A DNA stretch of 64,000 bases from an uncultured Eubacteriales bacterium (lineage in GTDB: Bacteria; Bacillota; Clostridia; Oscillospirales; Acutalibacteraceae): the NCBI GenBank assembly GCA_934630515.1, contig CAKTVV010000017.1, positions 1-64,000 of the forward strand, written 5' to 3'. A model generated the notes under the pieces. It was not told the DNA's origin. It did not search any database and was given only the letters and a program-made list of their open reading frames with translations. The translations under genes and the position numbers were made by a program. Every line of letters starts with the position of its first letter. Position 1 is the first letter of the stretch. Shown piece after piece: positions 26,164-35,899 of this stretch.

Positions 26164-27117
26164 TTACGCCGCCTCCTTCTGCAGCTGCACCGCCGTATGC
26201 CCGTCGGTGACAAACACGATATCTCCATCCACATCGCTGCGCAGGGTTGTTACATTGTGCTTCTCCAGCAGCTGCAGGGTCTCCTTGTGAGGATGGCCGT
26301 AGCTGTTGCCCTTGCCGCAGGTCAGCACCGCATAGGCAGGCGCTACCCGCTTGAGAAACGCCTCCGAGGTGGCGGTGCGGCTGCCGTGATGCCCCGCCTT
26401 GAGGACATCGGCGCTCAGCTCTGTTCCCCGCTCCAGCAGTGCCTGCTCCACCGGCGTTTCCGCATCGCCCATAAAAAGGAACCGCCGCTCGCCGTATACC
26501 ACCCGGCTTACCACCGACATGTTGTTAGGGTCACTGCTCTGCTCCAGCGGCGCCAGAATCTGCACCTGCGCCTCCCCCAGCAACAGCGTATCCCCCGGCT
26601 GCGCCTGCCGGACGGAGACCTGCTTTTCGTCCAGCGCCTGCAGCATGGACAGATACACCGCCGAGGTAGGCGTCGCCGACTGGGGCATATACGCCATCAG
26701 GAACGTGTCGATGGGAAGCGCCCGGATCACCCGAGCCATACTGCCGATATGGTCGGCATGGGGATGGGTGGCGATCACAATATTCAGCCGCTCCACCCCT
26801 TGGCGCTGCAGATATTCAAGGATCGTATCGGCATCTCCTTTTTCGCCGGCGTCGATCAGCATGGACGCCGCTCCCTGCCGCACCAAAATGCAGTCGGCAT
26901 TGCCCACGTCGATGAAGTGTACCTCCAGCTGACCGCCCGGCGTCGTCGAAGTGCCCTGGAATCCGGAATCCGCAAACAGCGTATCCCAATCCGGAATGCC
27001 GGAGCCGGGGATCCGGGAGCCGATCTCAATCACCAGTGCAAACACAAGGATGACTGCCATGCCGATCAGATACAGCCGTTTTTTCGCTGACAGCCTTCTG
27101 CTGCGCCTGCCGCTCAT
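26164..27117 (-). CDS. ComEC/Rec2-like metallo-beta-lactamase-fold hydrolase, membrane-anchored
   Basis: 317 aa from the ATG at 27117, which overlaps the ftsK stop (ATGA) and has GGAGG 6 nt upstream. A basic N-terminus and one membrane helix (LYLIGMAVILVFALVIEIG) put the hydrolase outside the cell. The domain has VHFIDVGNADCILVRQG, the metal motif THPHADHIGSM, and later GHHGSRTATS and LTCGKGNSYGHPH. It resembles the soluble nuclease-like domain of ComEC, but no channel domain is present, so DNA uptake is not implied. Confidence 0.9.
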   Translation of the reverse strand: MSGRRSRRLSAKKRLYLIGMAVILVFALVIEIGSRIPGSGIPDWDTLFADSGFQGTSTTPGGQLEVHFIDVGNADCILVRQGAASMLIDAGEKGDADTILEYLQRQGVERLNIVIATHPHADHIGSMARVIRALPIDTFLMAYMPQSATPTSAVYLSMLQALDEKQVSVRQAQPGDTLLLGEAQVQILAPLEQSSDPNNMSVVSRVVYGERRFLFMGDAETPVEQALLERGTELSADVLKAGHHGSRTATSEAFLKRVAPAYAVLTCGKGNSYGHPHKETLQLLEKHNVTTLRSDVDGDIVFVTDGHTAVQLQKEAA

Positions 27118-29528
27118 TCTCCGTCCTCCCCGTTCATGGACATTTCGATCCACTGCTGGCGGGTGATCAGCACCTTGCGGGGCTTGCTGCCCTCACTGGG
27201 GCCGATAATGCCCCGCTGCTCCATCTGATCGATGATCCGCCCCGACCGGGCGTAACCGAACCGCAGCTTCCGCTGGATCATGGAGGTGGAGATCTGCCCC
27301 TCCTCCACGGCGATCTTGATGGCGTCATTCAGCGCCGGGTCGCTCTCGCCGTCCTCGTCGCCGTCTGCCGTCTCCCCCTTGGCGGAGGCTCGCCCGGCGG
27401 CTGCCGCCAGCTTGTCGATCTCCGCCGTCACACTTTCGTCGTATGCCTGCTCTCCCTCACCGGAGCGCACAAAGTCGATCACCCGTTCGATCTCCTGGTT
27501 GGTGACGAAGCAGCCCTGCACCCGCAGCGGCTTCGACTGCCCCACCGGCATAAACAGCATATCGCCGTAGCCCAACAGCTTTTCAGCGCCGCCCGCATCC
27601 AGAATGGTGCGGCTATCCACGGCGCTGGCCACCGTCAGTGCCAGACGGGAGGGGATGTTCGCCTTGATCAGCCCGGTGATGACATCCACCGACGGGCGCT
27701 GGGTGGCGATCACCATGTGCATTCCGGCGGCACGGGCCATCTGCGCCAGACGGCAGATGGAATCTTCCACCTCATTCGCCGCCGCCATCATCAGATCCGC
27801 CAGCTCGTCGATCACAATAAGGATCAGCGGCAAGGGCTTAAACTCCCCCTTGCGGCGTGCCAGATCATTATAGCCGCCGATATCCCGCACCTTGGTATCC
27901 GCAAACATCTGATACCGCTTGAGCATTTCGTTTACCGCCCAGCTGAGGGCGCCCGCCGCCTTACGGGGATCGGTCACCACCGGCACCAGCAGATGCGGAA
28001 TGCCGTTATAAATATCAAACTCCACCTTTTTGGGGTCGATGAGGATCATTTTCACCTCATCGGGCGTCGCACGGAACAGCACCGATTGGATCATGGAGTT
28101 AGTACACACAGACTTACCGGAGCCGGTGGTACCGGCGATCAGCAGATGGGGCATCTTCGCCAGATCCGCCAGCACGATATGCCCCTCGATATCCTGCCCC
28201 AGCGCCACCGACAGCTTCCCCTTGGCGCCCCGGAACTCCGGTGTATCCAGCAGACTGCGCAAGCCCACCACACGGCGTGCCTTATTCGGCACCTCAATGC
28301 CCACCGCCGCCTTATTGGGGATCGGCGCCTCAATGCGCACGCCGGTGGTCGCCAGCCGCAGCGCAATATCGTCCGCCAGCCCGGTGATCCGGCTGATCTT
28401 CACCCCGGCGCTGGGCTCCAGCTCATACCGGGTCACCGCCGGGCCGCTGGTGATGTCGCTCAAGCGGGTGCTGATGCCGAAATCCTTGAGGGTACTCACC
28501 AGCAGCTGTCCCCTCGCCCGCAGCTCCGTGTCGGAGGTTCCCTCCGCCGTCACCTTTACATCCTCCAGCAGGGACAGCGGCGGAAAACGATATGCAGCGC
28601 CTTCCTCCTCCGGCTCCTTAGGCTCCTCGAACAAAAGGGCATCCTCCGACTCCTCGGAGGTTTCCGCCGTCTCCGGCGCAGGTGCCGACGGCTCCGGCTC
28701 ATTCATCGCCGCCGCTGCAGACTGCAGCGCCTCCAGCTCTGCCCCACTGCCGGCATCCCCCGGCATCTCCGGCTCCGGAAGCACCGGCGGCTCCTCCGTC
28801 TCCTCGGCAGAAACCGGGGGCTTTTCTTTCTTTTTGCCGCCCCGGGCATATCCCTCGCCCAAATCGATATCAATGGCAGGCTTGCGCTTTTCCGCCGCCT
28901 CCCGCCGCTGGGCGGTATGCTGGATCGCCTGCTCGATGCTCTCTTTGGTTTTGTCCACCGGCTTACGCAGCGCCTTCAGCACCGCAATGATGGTCGTGCC
29001 GGTCACCAGCATGAAAAACACCACCATCAGCAGAATGATGATGATTTTGGCGCCGGTATCGCCGAACAGCTTTTCCGCCGGGTATCCCAGCAGCACCCCC
29101 AGCACGCCGCCCCCCCGGTGGGCGCCGCCCTCCCGATAGGCGCTGACGATGGTCTGAACATACCCCATTGCCTCGGAATCGGTGGCATAGGTATAAATCA
29201 CGCTGTTGAGCATCACCACAAAGGCGGCACTCTCCCAGATGCGGGCGCTGACGCTGCTCTGGTCCTTTTCCAACGCCAGCATCACGGCGACAAACGCCAG
29301 CACCAGCGGCAGCACATAGGCGCTGAAGCTGAGCAGCCCCAGCAGAAAGTTATGCATCCACGTCCACACATGCTCGCCGGGGATCAGAGCGATGCAAAAC
29401 AGCAGCACCGCCACCGCCAGCAGGATCACCGCCTTCATCTGCCGCCGGGCACTCTGCTGCGCCGCCGTCTCCCGGGACGAGGTGCGCCGGGCGCCGCCGG
29501 TCTTGCGGGTCGTTTTTTTCGTTGCCAT
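27114..29528 (-). CDS. ftsK: FtsK/SpoIIIE-family DNA translocase
   Basis: 804 aa. A basic N-terminus is followed by about four membrane helices (residues ~30-190), an acidic linker, the alpha/beta motor with Walker A AGTTGSGKSV near 463 and Walker B LILIVIDELADLMM, and a C-terminal gamma winged helix (KLRFGYARSGRIIDQMEQRGII). It pumps chromosomal DNA through the septum during division or into the forespore. Length and linker fit either FtsK or SpoIIIE. Confidence 0.95.
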   Translation of the reverse strand: MATKKTTRKTGGARRTSSRETAAQQSARRQMKAVILLAVAVLLFCIALIPGEHVWTWMHNFLLGLLSFSAYVLPLVLAFVAVMLALEKDQSSVSARIWESAAFVVMLNSVIYTYATDSEAMGYVQTIVSAYREGGAHRGGGVLGVLLGYPAEKLFGDTGAKIIIILLMVVFFMLVTGTTIIAVLKALRKPVDKTKESIEQAIQHTAQRREAAEKRKPAIDIDLGEGYARGGKKKEKPPVSAEETEEPPVLPEPEMPGDAGSGAELEALQSAAAAMNEPEPSAPAPETAETSEESEDALLFEEPKEPEEEGAAYRFPPLSLLEDVKVTAEGTSDTELRARGQLLVSTLKDFGISTRLSDITSGPAVTRYELEPSAGVKISRITGLADDIALRLATTGVRIEAPIPNKAAVGIEVPNKARRVVGLRSLLDTPEFRGAKGKLSVALGQDIEGHIVLADLAKMPHLLIAGTTGSGKSVCTNSMIQSVLFRATPDEVKMILIDPKKVEFDIYNGIPHLLVPVVTDPRKAAGALSWAVNEMLKRYQMFADTKVRDIGGYNDLARRKGEFKPLPLILIVIDELADLMMAAANEVEDSICRLAQMARAAGMHMVIATQRPSVDVITGLIKANIPSRLALTVASAVDSRTILDAGGAEKLLGYGDMLFMPVGQSKPLRVQGCFVTNQEIERVIDFVRSGEGEQAYDESVTAEIDKLAAAAGRASAKGETADGDEDGESDPALNDAIKIAVEEGQISTSMIQRKLRFGYARSGRIIDQMEQRGIIGPSEGSKPRKVLITRQQWIEMSMNGEDGE

Positions 29529-29594
29529 CTATGTAACGCCTCCGTATGGTAATTTCCGTATGTATCCGGCGCCCCTGCGGGTGCGCCGCTGTAC

Positions 29595-30317
29595 TTATTC
29601 CTGCTCGATCATGGTATACAAAGCCGCCAGCGCCTCCTTAAGCGAGCCCAGCCGGTCGATCAGCCCCTCGGCGACCGCCTCCTCGCCATCCAGCACACTG
29701 CCCACGTCCGTCGCCATCTCCCCGGTGTTCATACACAGCTGGGAAAACCGCTGGGGGGTCATATGGGAATGACGGCACACAAAGTCGATGATCCGTTCCT
29801 GCATCCGCTGAAAGTGCGTGAATGCCTGAGGCACCCCCAGCACCAGCCCGTTGATGCGCACCGGGTGGATCGTCATGGTGGCGGAGGGGACGATGAACGA
29901 CTGCCGTGCCGCCACCGCCAACGGCACGCCGATGGAATGACCGCCCCCCAGCACCAGCGATACCGTAGGCTTTTTCATTCCGGCGATCAGCTCCGCCAAC
30001 GCCAAGCCCGCCTCCACATCGCCGCCGACCGTGTTGAGCAGCACCAGCAGCCCCTCGATCTCCCGGCTCTCATCCACTGCTACCAATTGAGGGATCATAT
30101 GCTCATATTTGGTGGCTTTTGTCTCGCCGGGGAGCACATAATGCCCCTCGATCTGCCCCACAATGGTCATACAGTGGATCCGGTGGCTGCCGTTATCGGT
30201 GGTCACCGAACCGGTATCCTCCACCATCTGCAGCCGCCGCTGCAGGCGGGTAGTCTCATCCTCGTTTCCCTTGTCCGGCTCTAAAGCCGGCTTCTTTTCG
30301 GTCTTATCCTGTTTCAC
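29595..30317 (-). CDS. tepA: ClpP/TepA-like protease
   Basis: 240 aa in the ClpP/crotonase fold. GGDVEAGLALAELI, then GGGHSIGVPLAVAA with the presumed catalytic Ser, and TIHPVRINGLVLGVPQAF with His. It matches the TepA (translocation-enhancing) group, which lies next to ftsK/spoIIIE in Firmicutes. The start is a GTG at 30317 with GGAGGG 8 nt upstream. No signal peptide; the N-terminus is highly charged. Confidence 0.85.
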   Translation of the reverse strand: MKQDKTEKKPALEPDKGNEDETTRLQRRLQMVEDTGSVTTDNGSHRIHCMTIVGQIEGHYVLPGETKATKYEHMIPQLVAVDESREIEGLLVLLNTVGGDVEAGLALAELIAGMKKPTVSLVLGGGHSIGVPLAVAARQSFIVPSATMTIHPVRINGLVLGVPQAFTHFQRMQERIIDFVCRHSHMTPQRFSQLCMNTGEMATDVGSVLDGEEAVAEGLIDRLGSLKEALAALYTMIEQE

Positions 30318-30442
30318 ACGGCATCCCTCCGGCTATTAGCGTATCCAGCCGAAGGGATTTTATCAGCATATAATGATAGTATACCGCAAATTCCGGAAAT
30401 TGACAAGGCTTTTTCCGGCGAAATTCCATTTCAAAAAAATGC

Positions 30443-30494
30443 TTGACATTTCTGTTCTAATCGGTTAGAATACAATTGTACTAATCCACTAGAA
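30443..30494 (+). promoter_or_regulatory. Promoter with two BlaI-type operators
   Basis: -35 TTGACA (30443-30448), 17-bp spacer, -10 TAGAAT (30466-30471). A perfect palindrome TTCTAATCGGTTAGAA (30455-30470) covers the spacer and -10. A second related dyad TACTAATCCACTAGAA (30479-30494) covers the start region just before the ribosome site. Two tandem operators in this position are typical of BlaI/MecI autoregulation. Confidence 0.85.
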
Positions 30495-30508
30495 TAGGAG
30501 GCACGATC

Positions 30509-30868
30509 ATGAATACGCCGAAGATCTTTGAAAGCGAGTACCGATTCTGCCTGATCCTGTGGGAGCACGAGCCGATCCATTCCCGGGAGCTGGCGCAGCT
30601 CTGCCACGACCAGCTGGGCTGGTCTAAGACCACCACCTACACCGTCATCAAGCGGCTGAGCGAGCGGGGGGTGGTGCAAAACAAGGATACCGTCGTCACA
30701 GCGCTCATCAGCAAGGAGCAAGCGCAGATCGCCGAGCTGGACGAGCTGATGGACAAAAAATTTGAAGGCTCGCTCCCCGCTTTTTTGGCGGCGTTCACCC
30801 GCCAGCAGCACCTGTCTGACCGGCAAATTGCCGCCATCCGCCGCATCATCGACGAACAGGAGGATTGA
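30509..30868 (+). CDS. BlaI/MecI/CopY-family repressor
   Basis: 119 aa. A winged helix (FESEYRFCLILWEHEPIHSRELAQ, then WSKTTTYTVIKRLSERGVV) is followed by a dimerisation tail. BlaI repressors are cleaved when the partner M56 sensor is activated. It has GGAGG upstream and is followed 3 bp later by the sensor gene. Its operators overlap its own promoter. Confidence 0.94.
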   Translation: MNTPKIFESEYRFCLILWEHEPIHSRELAQLCHDQLGWSKTTTYTVIKRLSERGVVQNKDTVVTALISKEQAQIAELDELMDKKFEGSLPAFLAAFTRQQHLSDRQIAAIRRIIDEQED

Positions 30869-30871
30869 GCC

Positions 30872-33052
30872 ATGCTGTTCCAACGCTTTCTCGACGCTCT
30901 CAACGCTGCCGTCGCCGCCGGTTGGGTGGTGCTGGTGCTTCTGGTGTTGCGGCTGCTCCTGCGGCGGGCGCCCCGGTGGATCCACTGCGCCCTATGGTGT
31001 GTGGTGGCGCTGCGGTTATTGCTGCCCTTTGAGATCCCCAGCCCGGTAAGCCTCATGCCCTCCTCCGAGCCCATCGGCTGGGAATACGCTGACAGCGGCG
31101 ATACGATTCTTACTGTGGACAGCGGCATCGGCGCCGTAGACAACGTTCTCAACCCGGTGGCGGCGGAAAATCCCATTAGCACAAGTCAAAGCAGCGCCAG
31201 TCAGCCCTATACCTATCTGCCCTATATCTGGCTGGCGGGGACAGCGCTGCTGCTCCTGTATGCCGCCGGGCAGTATCTCCGGCTGCGGCGGCGCATGGCC
31301 ACCGCCGTGCGGATGGAGGGGAACGTCTACCAGAGCGAATGGACCTCCTCCCCGTTTATACTGGGATTGTTCCGCCCCCGCATTTATCTTCCCTACGGGC
31401 TGACCGAGGAGGAACAGGCGCTTATTCTCTCCCATGAACAGGCGCATATCCGCCGCCGGGATCCGCTGACAAAGCTGCTGGCGTTTGTGCTGGTATCCGT
31501 CTACTGGTTCCAGCCGCTGCTGTGGGTCGCCTACATTCTGCTGTGCCGGGATATGGAGCTGGCATGCGACCAGCGAGCCATCCGGGAGATGGAGCTAAGC
31601 CGGCGGCAGGCCTATTCCGAAACGCTGCTGCGCCACAGCATGAAGCGGTTCGGAGCGGCTGCCTGTCCGCTGGCATTCGGTGAAGTGGGAGTCAAAGCCC
31701 GCATCCGCAGCGTAATGCACTACAAAAAGCCCGCCTTCTGGGCGGTGCTCGCCGGGGCGGCTGCCGTGGCAATCGCCGCCGTATGCCTGCTCACCGCCCC
31801 GGGGCGCTATCGCATCGACCGGTCCGCCGCCGCCTTTGCCGTACAGGAGATCCAAGGACGGAAAACGCTGGCTTCGTCTGAAAGGAACGAATATCTGCGT
31901 ACCTGTGCCGTGGAAGTGTTCGGCATGGAGGAAAAGGAGAGCAAGACCACCGTCTATGCACAGGTCATGACCTGCGACTATGCCCTGCAGGGCATCCTCC
32001 CCTCCAAGCAGGCGGGATATACGGAGCTGGCGGTGCTCACTCTGCTCCCCACCGAATATATACGGGATGACAGTGCCGCCAAAGGCTGGGTAGTCACGGA
32101 ATACGGATACTGGACACCCACCGGCGACGGTGCCGTGTTCGCCAACGAAATTCAGAAAAAAGTGCCCCGACGGCTGCAAAAGAAAGCCTACTGCGACGAA
32201 AAGACCCAGCAAAGGCTGCAGACGGAATGTGACCGACAGGCGCAGGAACAGATCATGCGCTCCTTGGCTTCCGGAGAGGTGGTTTCGGCTGCGTCCTCGG
32301 ACTCCACCGCCGCCGGGACAACCTCTGCAGCCGCCCGCTCCGATACGGCGTTGACCCCCACCGTCGGGCTGCTGTATTTTGACGCTACCGTTCTTTCCCA
32401 TGATGCCGACGGGACTCTGTATGTGCAGCCGACGCAGGCACAAAAGCGGCAGCAAATGGGCAGCCGTGTAACCATCCGACGGTTTCAGCAGACGGTGGAT
32501 GTAGCGAGCCTGCAGCCCGGCGAATCCGTGCGCATCGCCTATATGGGCGGGCGCTATCCGGAGCTGCACGACCCCATGGAATTTGATGAAGTCTACGACT
32601 TGAAGCGCCGGACGACCACCGGAGTTACCCACTCCGTCGAGGGGCGCTATCGGCTGAGCGTGCGCACCGCCAAGCAGCCAAAGCGGGAGCGCCTCAACAC
32701 GGATGCAGAGGAAAAGACATTAGGCTACAATGTGTACACCTATGGGCTGGAGGAGCCGGTGCTTTGGTACGGAGACAGCGGCTTACCTTTAAGGGACGAT
32801 GTGTGCCGCAACGGTGCCCGGTGGCTGGCGGCACTGCTGGCGCAGGCGGCGCAGGATGCACAGAGCGGTCTATGTCAAGCTGACTTCTGCAACGATGGCG
32901 GCACGGTGGAATATCGCTATCCGGATTTCAACCTCATCAAGCTGCATCGGATCCACAGCGGCGACGAAATACAATACTTGAACGACGTCTACATCACCGC
33001 CCCGGATATCCGCTATTCCCAATTGCCGGATTCATTCTTTATCACTGAATAA
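30872..33052 (+). CDS. BlaR1-like M56 sensor metallopeptidase with an unusual C-terminal domain
   Basis: 726 aa. N-terminal membrane helices surround an M56 zinc peptidase site, LSHEQAHIRRRDP (HExxH), with downstream Glu in DMELACDQRAIREM. A further membrane helix (PAFWAVLAGAAAVAIAAVCLL) leads to about 400 extracellular residues. That part has no penicillin-binding motifs (no SxxK/SxN/KTG set). It contains a Ser/Ala-rich linker near 475-490 and a beta-rich OB-like segment (LLYFDATVLSHDADGTLYVQP) resembling DUF3221. It probably senses something other than a beta-lactam; the ligand is unknown. Confidence 0.88.
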   Translation: MLFQRFLDALNAAVAAGWVVLVLLVLRLLLRRAPRWIHCALWCVVALRLLLPFEIPSPVSLMPSSEPIGWEYADSGDTILTVDSGIGAVDNVLNPVAAENPISTSQSSASQPYTYLPYIWLAGTALLLLYAAGQYLRLRRRMATAVRMEGNVYQSEWTSSPFILGLFRPRIYLPYGLTEEEQALILSHEQAHIRRRDPLTKLLAFVLVSVYWFQPLLWVAYILLCRDMELACDQRAIREMELSRRQAYSETLLRHSMKRFGAAACPLAFGEVGVKARIRSVMHYKKPAFWAVLAGAAAVAIAAVCLLTAPGRYRIDRSAAAFAVQEIQGRKTLASSERNEYLRTCAVEVFGMEEKESKTTVYAQVMTCDYALQGILPSKQAGYTELAVLTLLPTEYIRDDSAAKGWVVTEYGYWTPTGDGAVFANEIQKKVPRRLQKKAYCDEKTQQRLQTECDRQAQEQIMRSLASGEVVSAASSDSTAAGTTSAAARSDTALTPTVGLLYFDATVLSHDADGTLYVQPTQAQKRQQMGSRVTIRRFQQTVDVASLQPGESVRIAYMGGRYPELHDPMEFDEVYDLKRRTTTGVTHSVEGRYRLSVRTAKQPKRERLNTDAEEKTLGYNVYTYGLEEPVLWYGDSGLPLRDDVCRNGARWLAALLAQAAQDAQSGLCQADFCNDGGTVEYRYPDFNLIKLHRIHSGDEIQYLNDVYITAPDIRYSQLPDSFFITE

Positions 33053-33067
33053 ACCGCGATAAACCGA

Positions 33068-33109
33068 GCGGCGGTCAGGCGTTTACCTGACCGCCGCTTT
33101 GGTTGTTTT
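33068..33109 (+). terminator. Terminator of the blaI-M56 operon
   Basis: Perfect stem GCGGCGGTCAGG / CCTGACCGCCGC, 6-nt loop, followed by TTTGGTTGTTTT. Confidence 0.85.
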
Positions 33110-33115
33110 CTCCCC

Positions 33116-33709
33116 TTATTGCTCATCCAGCGGCAGCTCATACGCCGCCAGATACCGATCCAGAAATTCATCGGCGGCGGGCAGCTGCATCTCCCGCACC
33201 GCCTGCTCCGTCGCCCGCCGGGCGCTGGCAAACTCCCGATTGCCCTGCGCCAGCTCCTCCACGCACTTGATGAGCGCCGACAGCTTATCCGCCGCCTTAA
33301 CGATGCGCCGCTCCTCCAGCGTGCCGGCGGTCTCGGTCAGCAGCGGGCGAAACTCCTCCCGCAGCTCCTCCGGCAGCGTCGACAGCAGCTTATCGCACGC
33401 TGCCTGCTCCACCTGCCGGTACGCCTCCCGGATGGCGGGGCTGTAATACTTCACCGGCGTAGGCATATCTCCGGTGAGAATTTCCGGCACATCATGATAC
33501 ACCGCCATGGTCACGCACCGGTCGGGATCCACCTGCCCGCCATAGTGGGCGTTGGTGAGCAGCGCCAGCGCATGCGCCAACACCGCCACCTCATGGGAAT
33601 GCTCGCTGATATTCTCCGGGCGGGTGTTGCGCATCAGCGCCCAGCGCCGGATGTCCTTCATACGGGACAGCATGGCAAAAAAGGTATACGCCACCGTCAG
33701 TTCCTCCAT
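33116..33709 (-). CDS. yfbR: YfbR-like HD-domain 5'-nucleotidase
   Basis: 197 aa. HD ligands are visible in NISEHSHEVAVLAHALA, MAVYHDVPEILTGD and, further on, KAADKLSALIKC. The family dephosphorylates deoxyribonucleoside 5'-monophosphates. The start follows a weak ACCGAGG ribosome site. It is monocistronic and convergent with the M56 sensor gene. Confidence 0.88.
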   Translation of the reverse strand: MEELTVAYTFFAMLSRMKDIRRWALMRNTRPENISEHSHEVAVLAHALALLTNAHYGGQVDPDRCVTMAVYHDVPEILTGDMPTPVKYYSPAIREAYRQVEQAACDKLLSTLPEELREEFRPLLTETAGTLEERRIVKAADKLSALIKCVEELAQGNREFASARRATEQAVREMQLPAADEFLDRYLAAYELPLDEQ

Positions 33710-33814
33710 CCTCGGTCATTTGCTTTCCAGTATAGCAAAACTCCCGGAAAATTGCAACCGGCAGAAAAAATTCTCCGGTTTTCCGCCCAAAAAACCGGTC
33801 TGTGCGAAAAATGC

Positions 33815-33843
33815 TTGCTTAATGCGGTAAAAGGTGGTATACT
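33815..33843 (+). promoter_or_regulatory. Promoter of the solute-binding lipoprotein gene
   Basis: -35 TTGCTT (33815-33820), 17-bp spacer, -10 TATACT (33838-33843), about 80 bp upstream of the start. Confidence 0.7.
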
Positions 33844-33921
33844 ACAAGATACAATTAGCCTGCATATGGAATGTGGGCGGATTGTGCGTGATCGTATCAA
33901 ACTGAGAGAGGAGGCAACGGT

Positions 33922-35421
33922 ATGCGGCGTATGGCGGGTCTGCTGACGCTCATCCTTTGCCTGACCCTCCTGTTTGGCTGCGGGAAGACCGAGGACGTCT
34001 CCCGACCGGAGCCATCCTCCTCAACCACCCCGTCCGACGAACCGGTGCAGGGACCGCAATCCTTTTCGCTGGCATACAGCAAGGACGATACCTTAGATCC
34101 CTATGCCGCCCGCACGGAGGTCAACTGGGAGCTGGCGGGGCTGCTCTATGACAGTTTGACGGTCATCGATGCGCAGTTTACGGCGGTCAACTCGCTGGCG
34201 GTCTCTCTGCAGCAGACCGACGCCACCCACTGGGTGGCACAGCTCAAGGAGGACGCCCGCTTTTCCGACGGCTCGGCGGTGACGCCAGCGGATGTGACCG
34301 CCGCCTTCCAGCGGGCGAAAAGCTCCGCCAACTATCGGGTGCTTGTATCCAATGTGGCGGCTGCCGCAGCCAATGCGAAGACCCGGGAGATCACCTTCAC
34401 CCTGTCCTCCCCGGATCCCAACGCTGCCGCTTGCTTTTCTTTCCCCATCGTTAAGAGCAGCACCGCTACCACCGCTGCCGGTCAGGCGCCTGTGGGCGGC
34501 GGTCTTTATATGGTGCAGGAGAGCGACGGCGGGCTGACGCTGACGGTCAATCCCCACAGCGGAAAATCGCCCCGTTATCCAACCATTCCGCTACGGCATC
34601 TGCCGAATACGGATACCATGTACTACGGGCTGGCATCCGGCAATATCACCTACTACTACGACGACCTGCAAAGCGGCAGCATCCCCCGTGTATCCGGCGC
34701 CAGCACCACCGTGAATATGAATGCGCTGTTTTATCTGGGGATCCACAGCGGCAAGGCGGGGCTGAACGACGGCCGGGTACGGCAGGCGCTGTCCAAGCTC
34801 ATCGACCGCAAGGCGCTGGCGGCCTCTGCCTGCTCCGGCTGGGCGCTGGCGGCGACAATGCCCTTTCACCCGGCATGGAGCGCCGTCAAGGAGCTGGAGG
34901 CTCCCTCCGGCGCGCGGGATCTGTCGGGCGCCGTCGAGCTGCTGGAGGCAGCCGGCTACGGCACCGCTAACGGATCGCAGGCGCTGACGCTGGAGCTGAT
35001 CTACAGCACTGAGGGCGGCTCCCGGGCGGCCGCTGCCGAGCAGATCCGCACCGAGCTGGAGGGCGCCGGCATCCAGCTGACCGTATCCCCCCTCAGCTAT
35101 GAAGAATATAAAAATCGCTTGTCCGCCGGAAGCTACGATCTGTATATCGGCGAGGTACGGCTGGCTGCAAACATGAGCCTGGATCCGCTGTTCACCGGCG
35201 CCGCCAGCTTCGGCATTGCCCGGGACGGGGCGGCAGCCGCCGCCTACGCCCGCTATCGGGCGGGCGAGATCACGCTGGCGGAGTTCGTGCAGAGCTTTAA
35301 CGAGGATCTGCCGTACATTCCGCTATGCTGGCGCAGCGGCTTTGCCGCCTTTGACCGGCGGCTGTCGGTAGTGACACCCCATGGCTACAATCCATTCTAC
35401 GGAATGGAAAACTGGAAATGA
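33922..35421 (+). CDS. ABC transporter solute-binding lipoprotein, family 5
   Basis: 499 aa. Lipoprotein signal MRRMAGLLTLILCLTLLFGC with lipobox LFGC (Cys near 20), a Ser/Pro-rich linker, then the oligopeptide/nickel-binding fold (VNWELAGLLYDSLTVID, DARFSDGSAVTPADVTAAFQRA). Permease and ATPase genes are not adjacent, so it is an orphan binding protein. Substrate cannot be told; peptides are most common. GAGGAGG precedes the start. Its stop overlaps an open frame leading into the Asp23 gene. Confidence 0.9.
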   Translation: MRRMAGLLTLILCLTLLFGCGKTEDVSRPEPSSSTTPSDEPVQGPQSFSLAYSKDDTLDPYAARTEVNWELAGLLYDSLTVIDAQFTAVNSLAVSLQQTDATHWVAQLKEDARFSDGSAVTPADVTAAFQRAKSSANYRVLVSNVAAAAANAKTREITFTLSSPDPNAAACFSFPIVKSSTATTAAGQAPVGGGLYMVQESDGGLTLTVNPHSGKSPRYPTIPLRHLPNTDTMYYGLASGNITYYYDDLQSGSIPRVSGASTTVNMNALFYLGIHSGKAGLNDGRVRQALSKLIDRKALAASACSGWALAATMPFHPAWSAVKELEAPSGARDLSGAVELLEAAGYGTANGSQALTLELIYSTEGGSRAAAAEQIRTELEGAGIQLTVSPLSYEEYKNRLSAGSYDLYIGEVRLAANMSLDPLFTGAASFGIARDGAAAAAYARYRAGEITLAEFVQSFNEDLPYIPLCWRSGFAAFDRRLSVVTPHGYNPFYGMENWK

Positions 35422-35480
35422 CCGATCTTTCTGCCTATGGCAGTGACGGATATAGAGTAATGAAGAAAGGTGAGTTTGAT

Positions 35481-35834
35481 ATGATCTGCATGGATAATCG
35501 CTACGGCACGATCGAGGTGTCCCAGGAGTATTTTCGCTTTCTGATCGGTAACGCCGTATCGTCCTGTTACGGCGTCGCCGGCATGGTGCGCACCGGTCCC
35601 CGGCAGGGGCTGCGGTCTGTGCTGTCCCGGCGGGCGTATGCGGACGACGGGATTCATGTGCGCAGCGACGGCGATAAGCTGATCGTGGATATTCATATTG
35701 CGGTGATCTACGGCATGAATATCGCCGCCATCGCCAAGAGCATTGTCAACAAGGTGCGCTACACCGTCGAGGAAGCCACCGGGCTGACGGTAAAGAAGGT
35801 CAACGTGTTTGTGGACGGGATGAAACCGGAATAA
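35481..35834 (+). CDS. Asp23/Gls24-family envelope protein (YloU-like)
   Basis: 117 aa from the ATG at 35481 with AAAGGTGAG upstream; a longer frame to 35418 has no ribosome site. It contains YGTIEVSQEYFRFLIGNAVSSCYGVAGM and IDVHIAV-like VDIHIAVIYGMNIAAIAKSIVNKVRYTVEEATGL. The gene precedes fakA in many Firmicutes, as here. The function is envelope stress or scaffolding. Confidence 0.93.
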   Translation: MICMDNRYGTIEVSQEYFRFLIGNAVSSCYGVAGMVRTGPRQGLRSVLSRRAYADDGIHVRSDGDKLIVDIHIAVIYGMNIAAIAKSIVNKVRYTVEEATGLTVKKVNVFVDGMKPE

Positions 35835-35899
35835 ACAGCGCTGCACCCAACTGATACGGCAGCCGGAGGGCTTGCTATGCAAAGGAGAGCTGACTGAAA

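Noticed and set aside
26164..27117. Competence gene comEC
   Set aside because: Only the soluble hydrolase domain with a single membrane anchor is present; the ComEC channel domain is missing.
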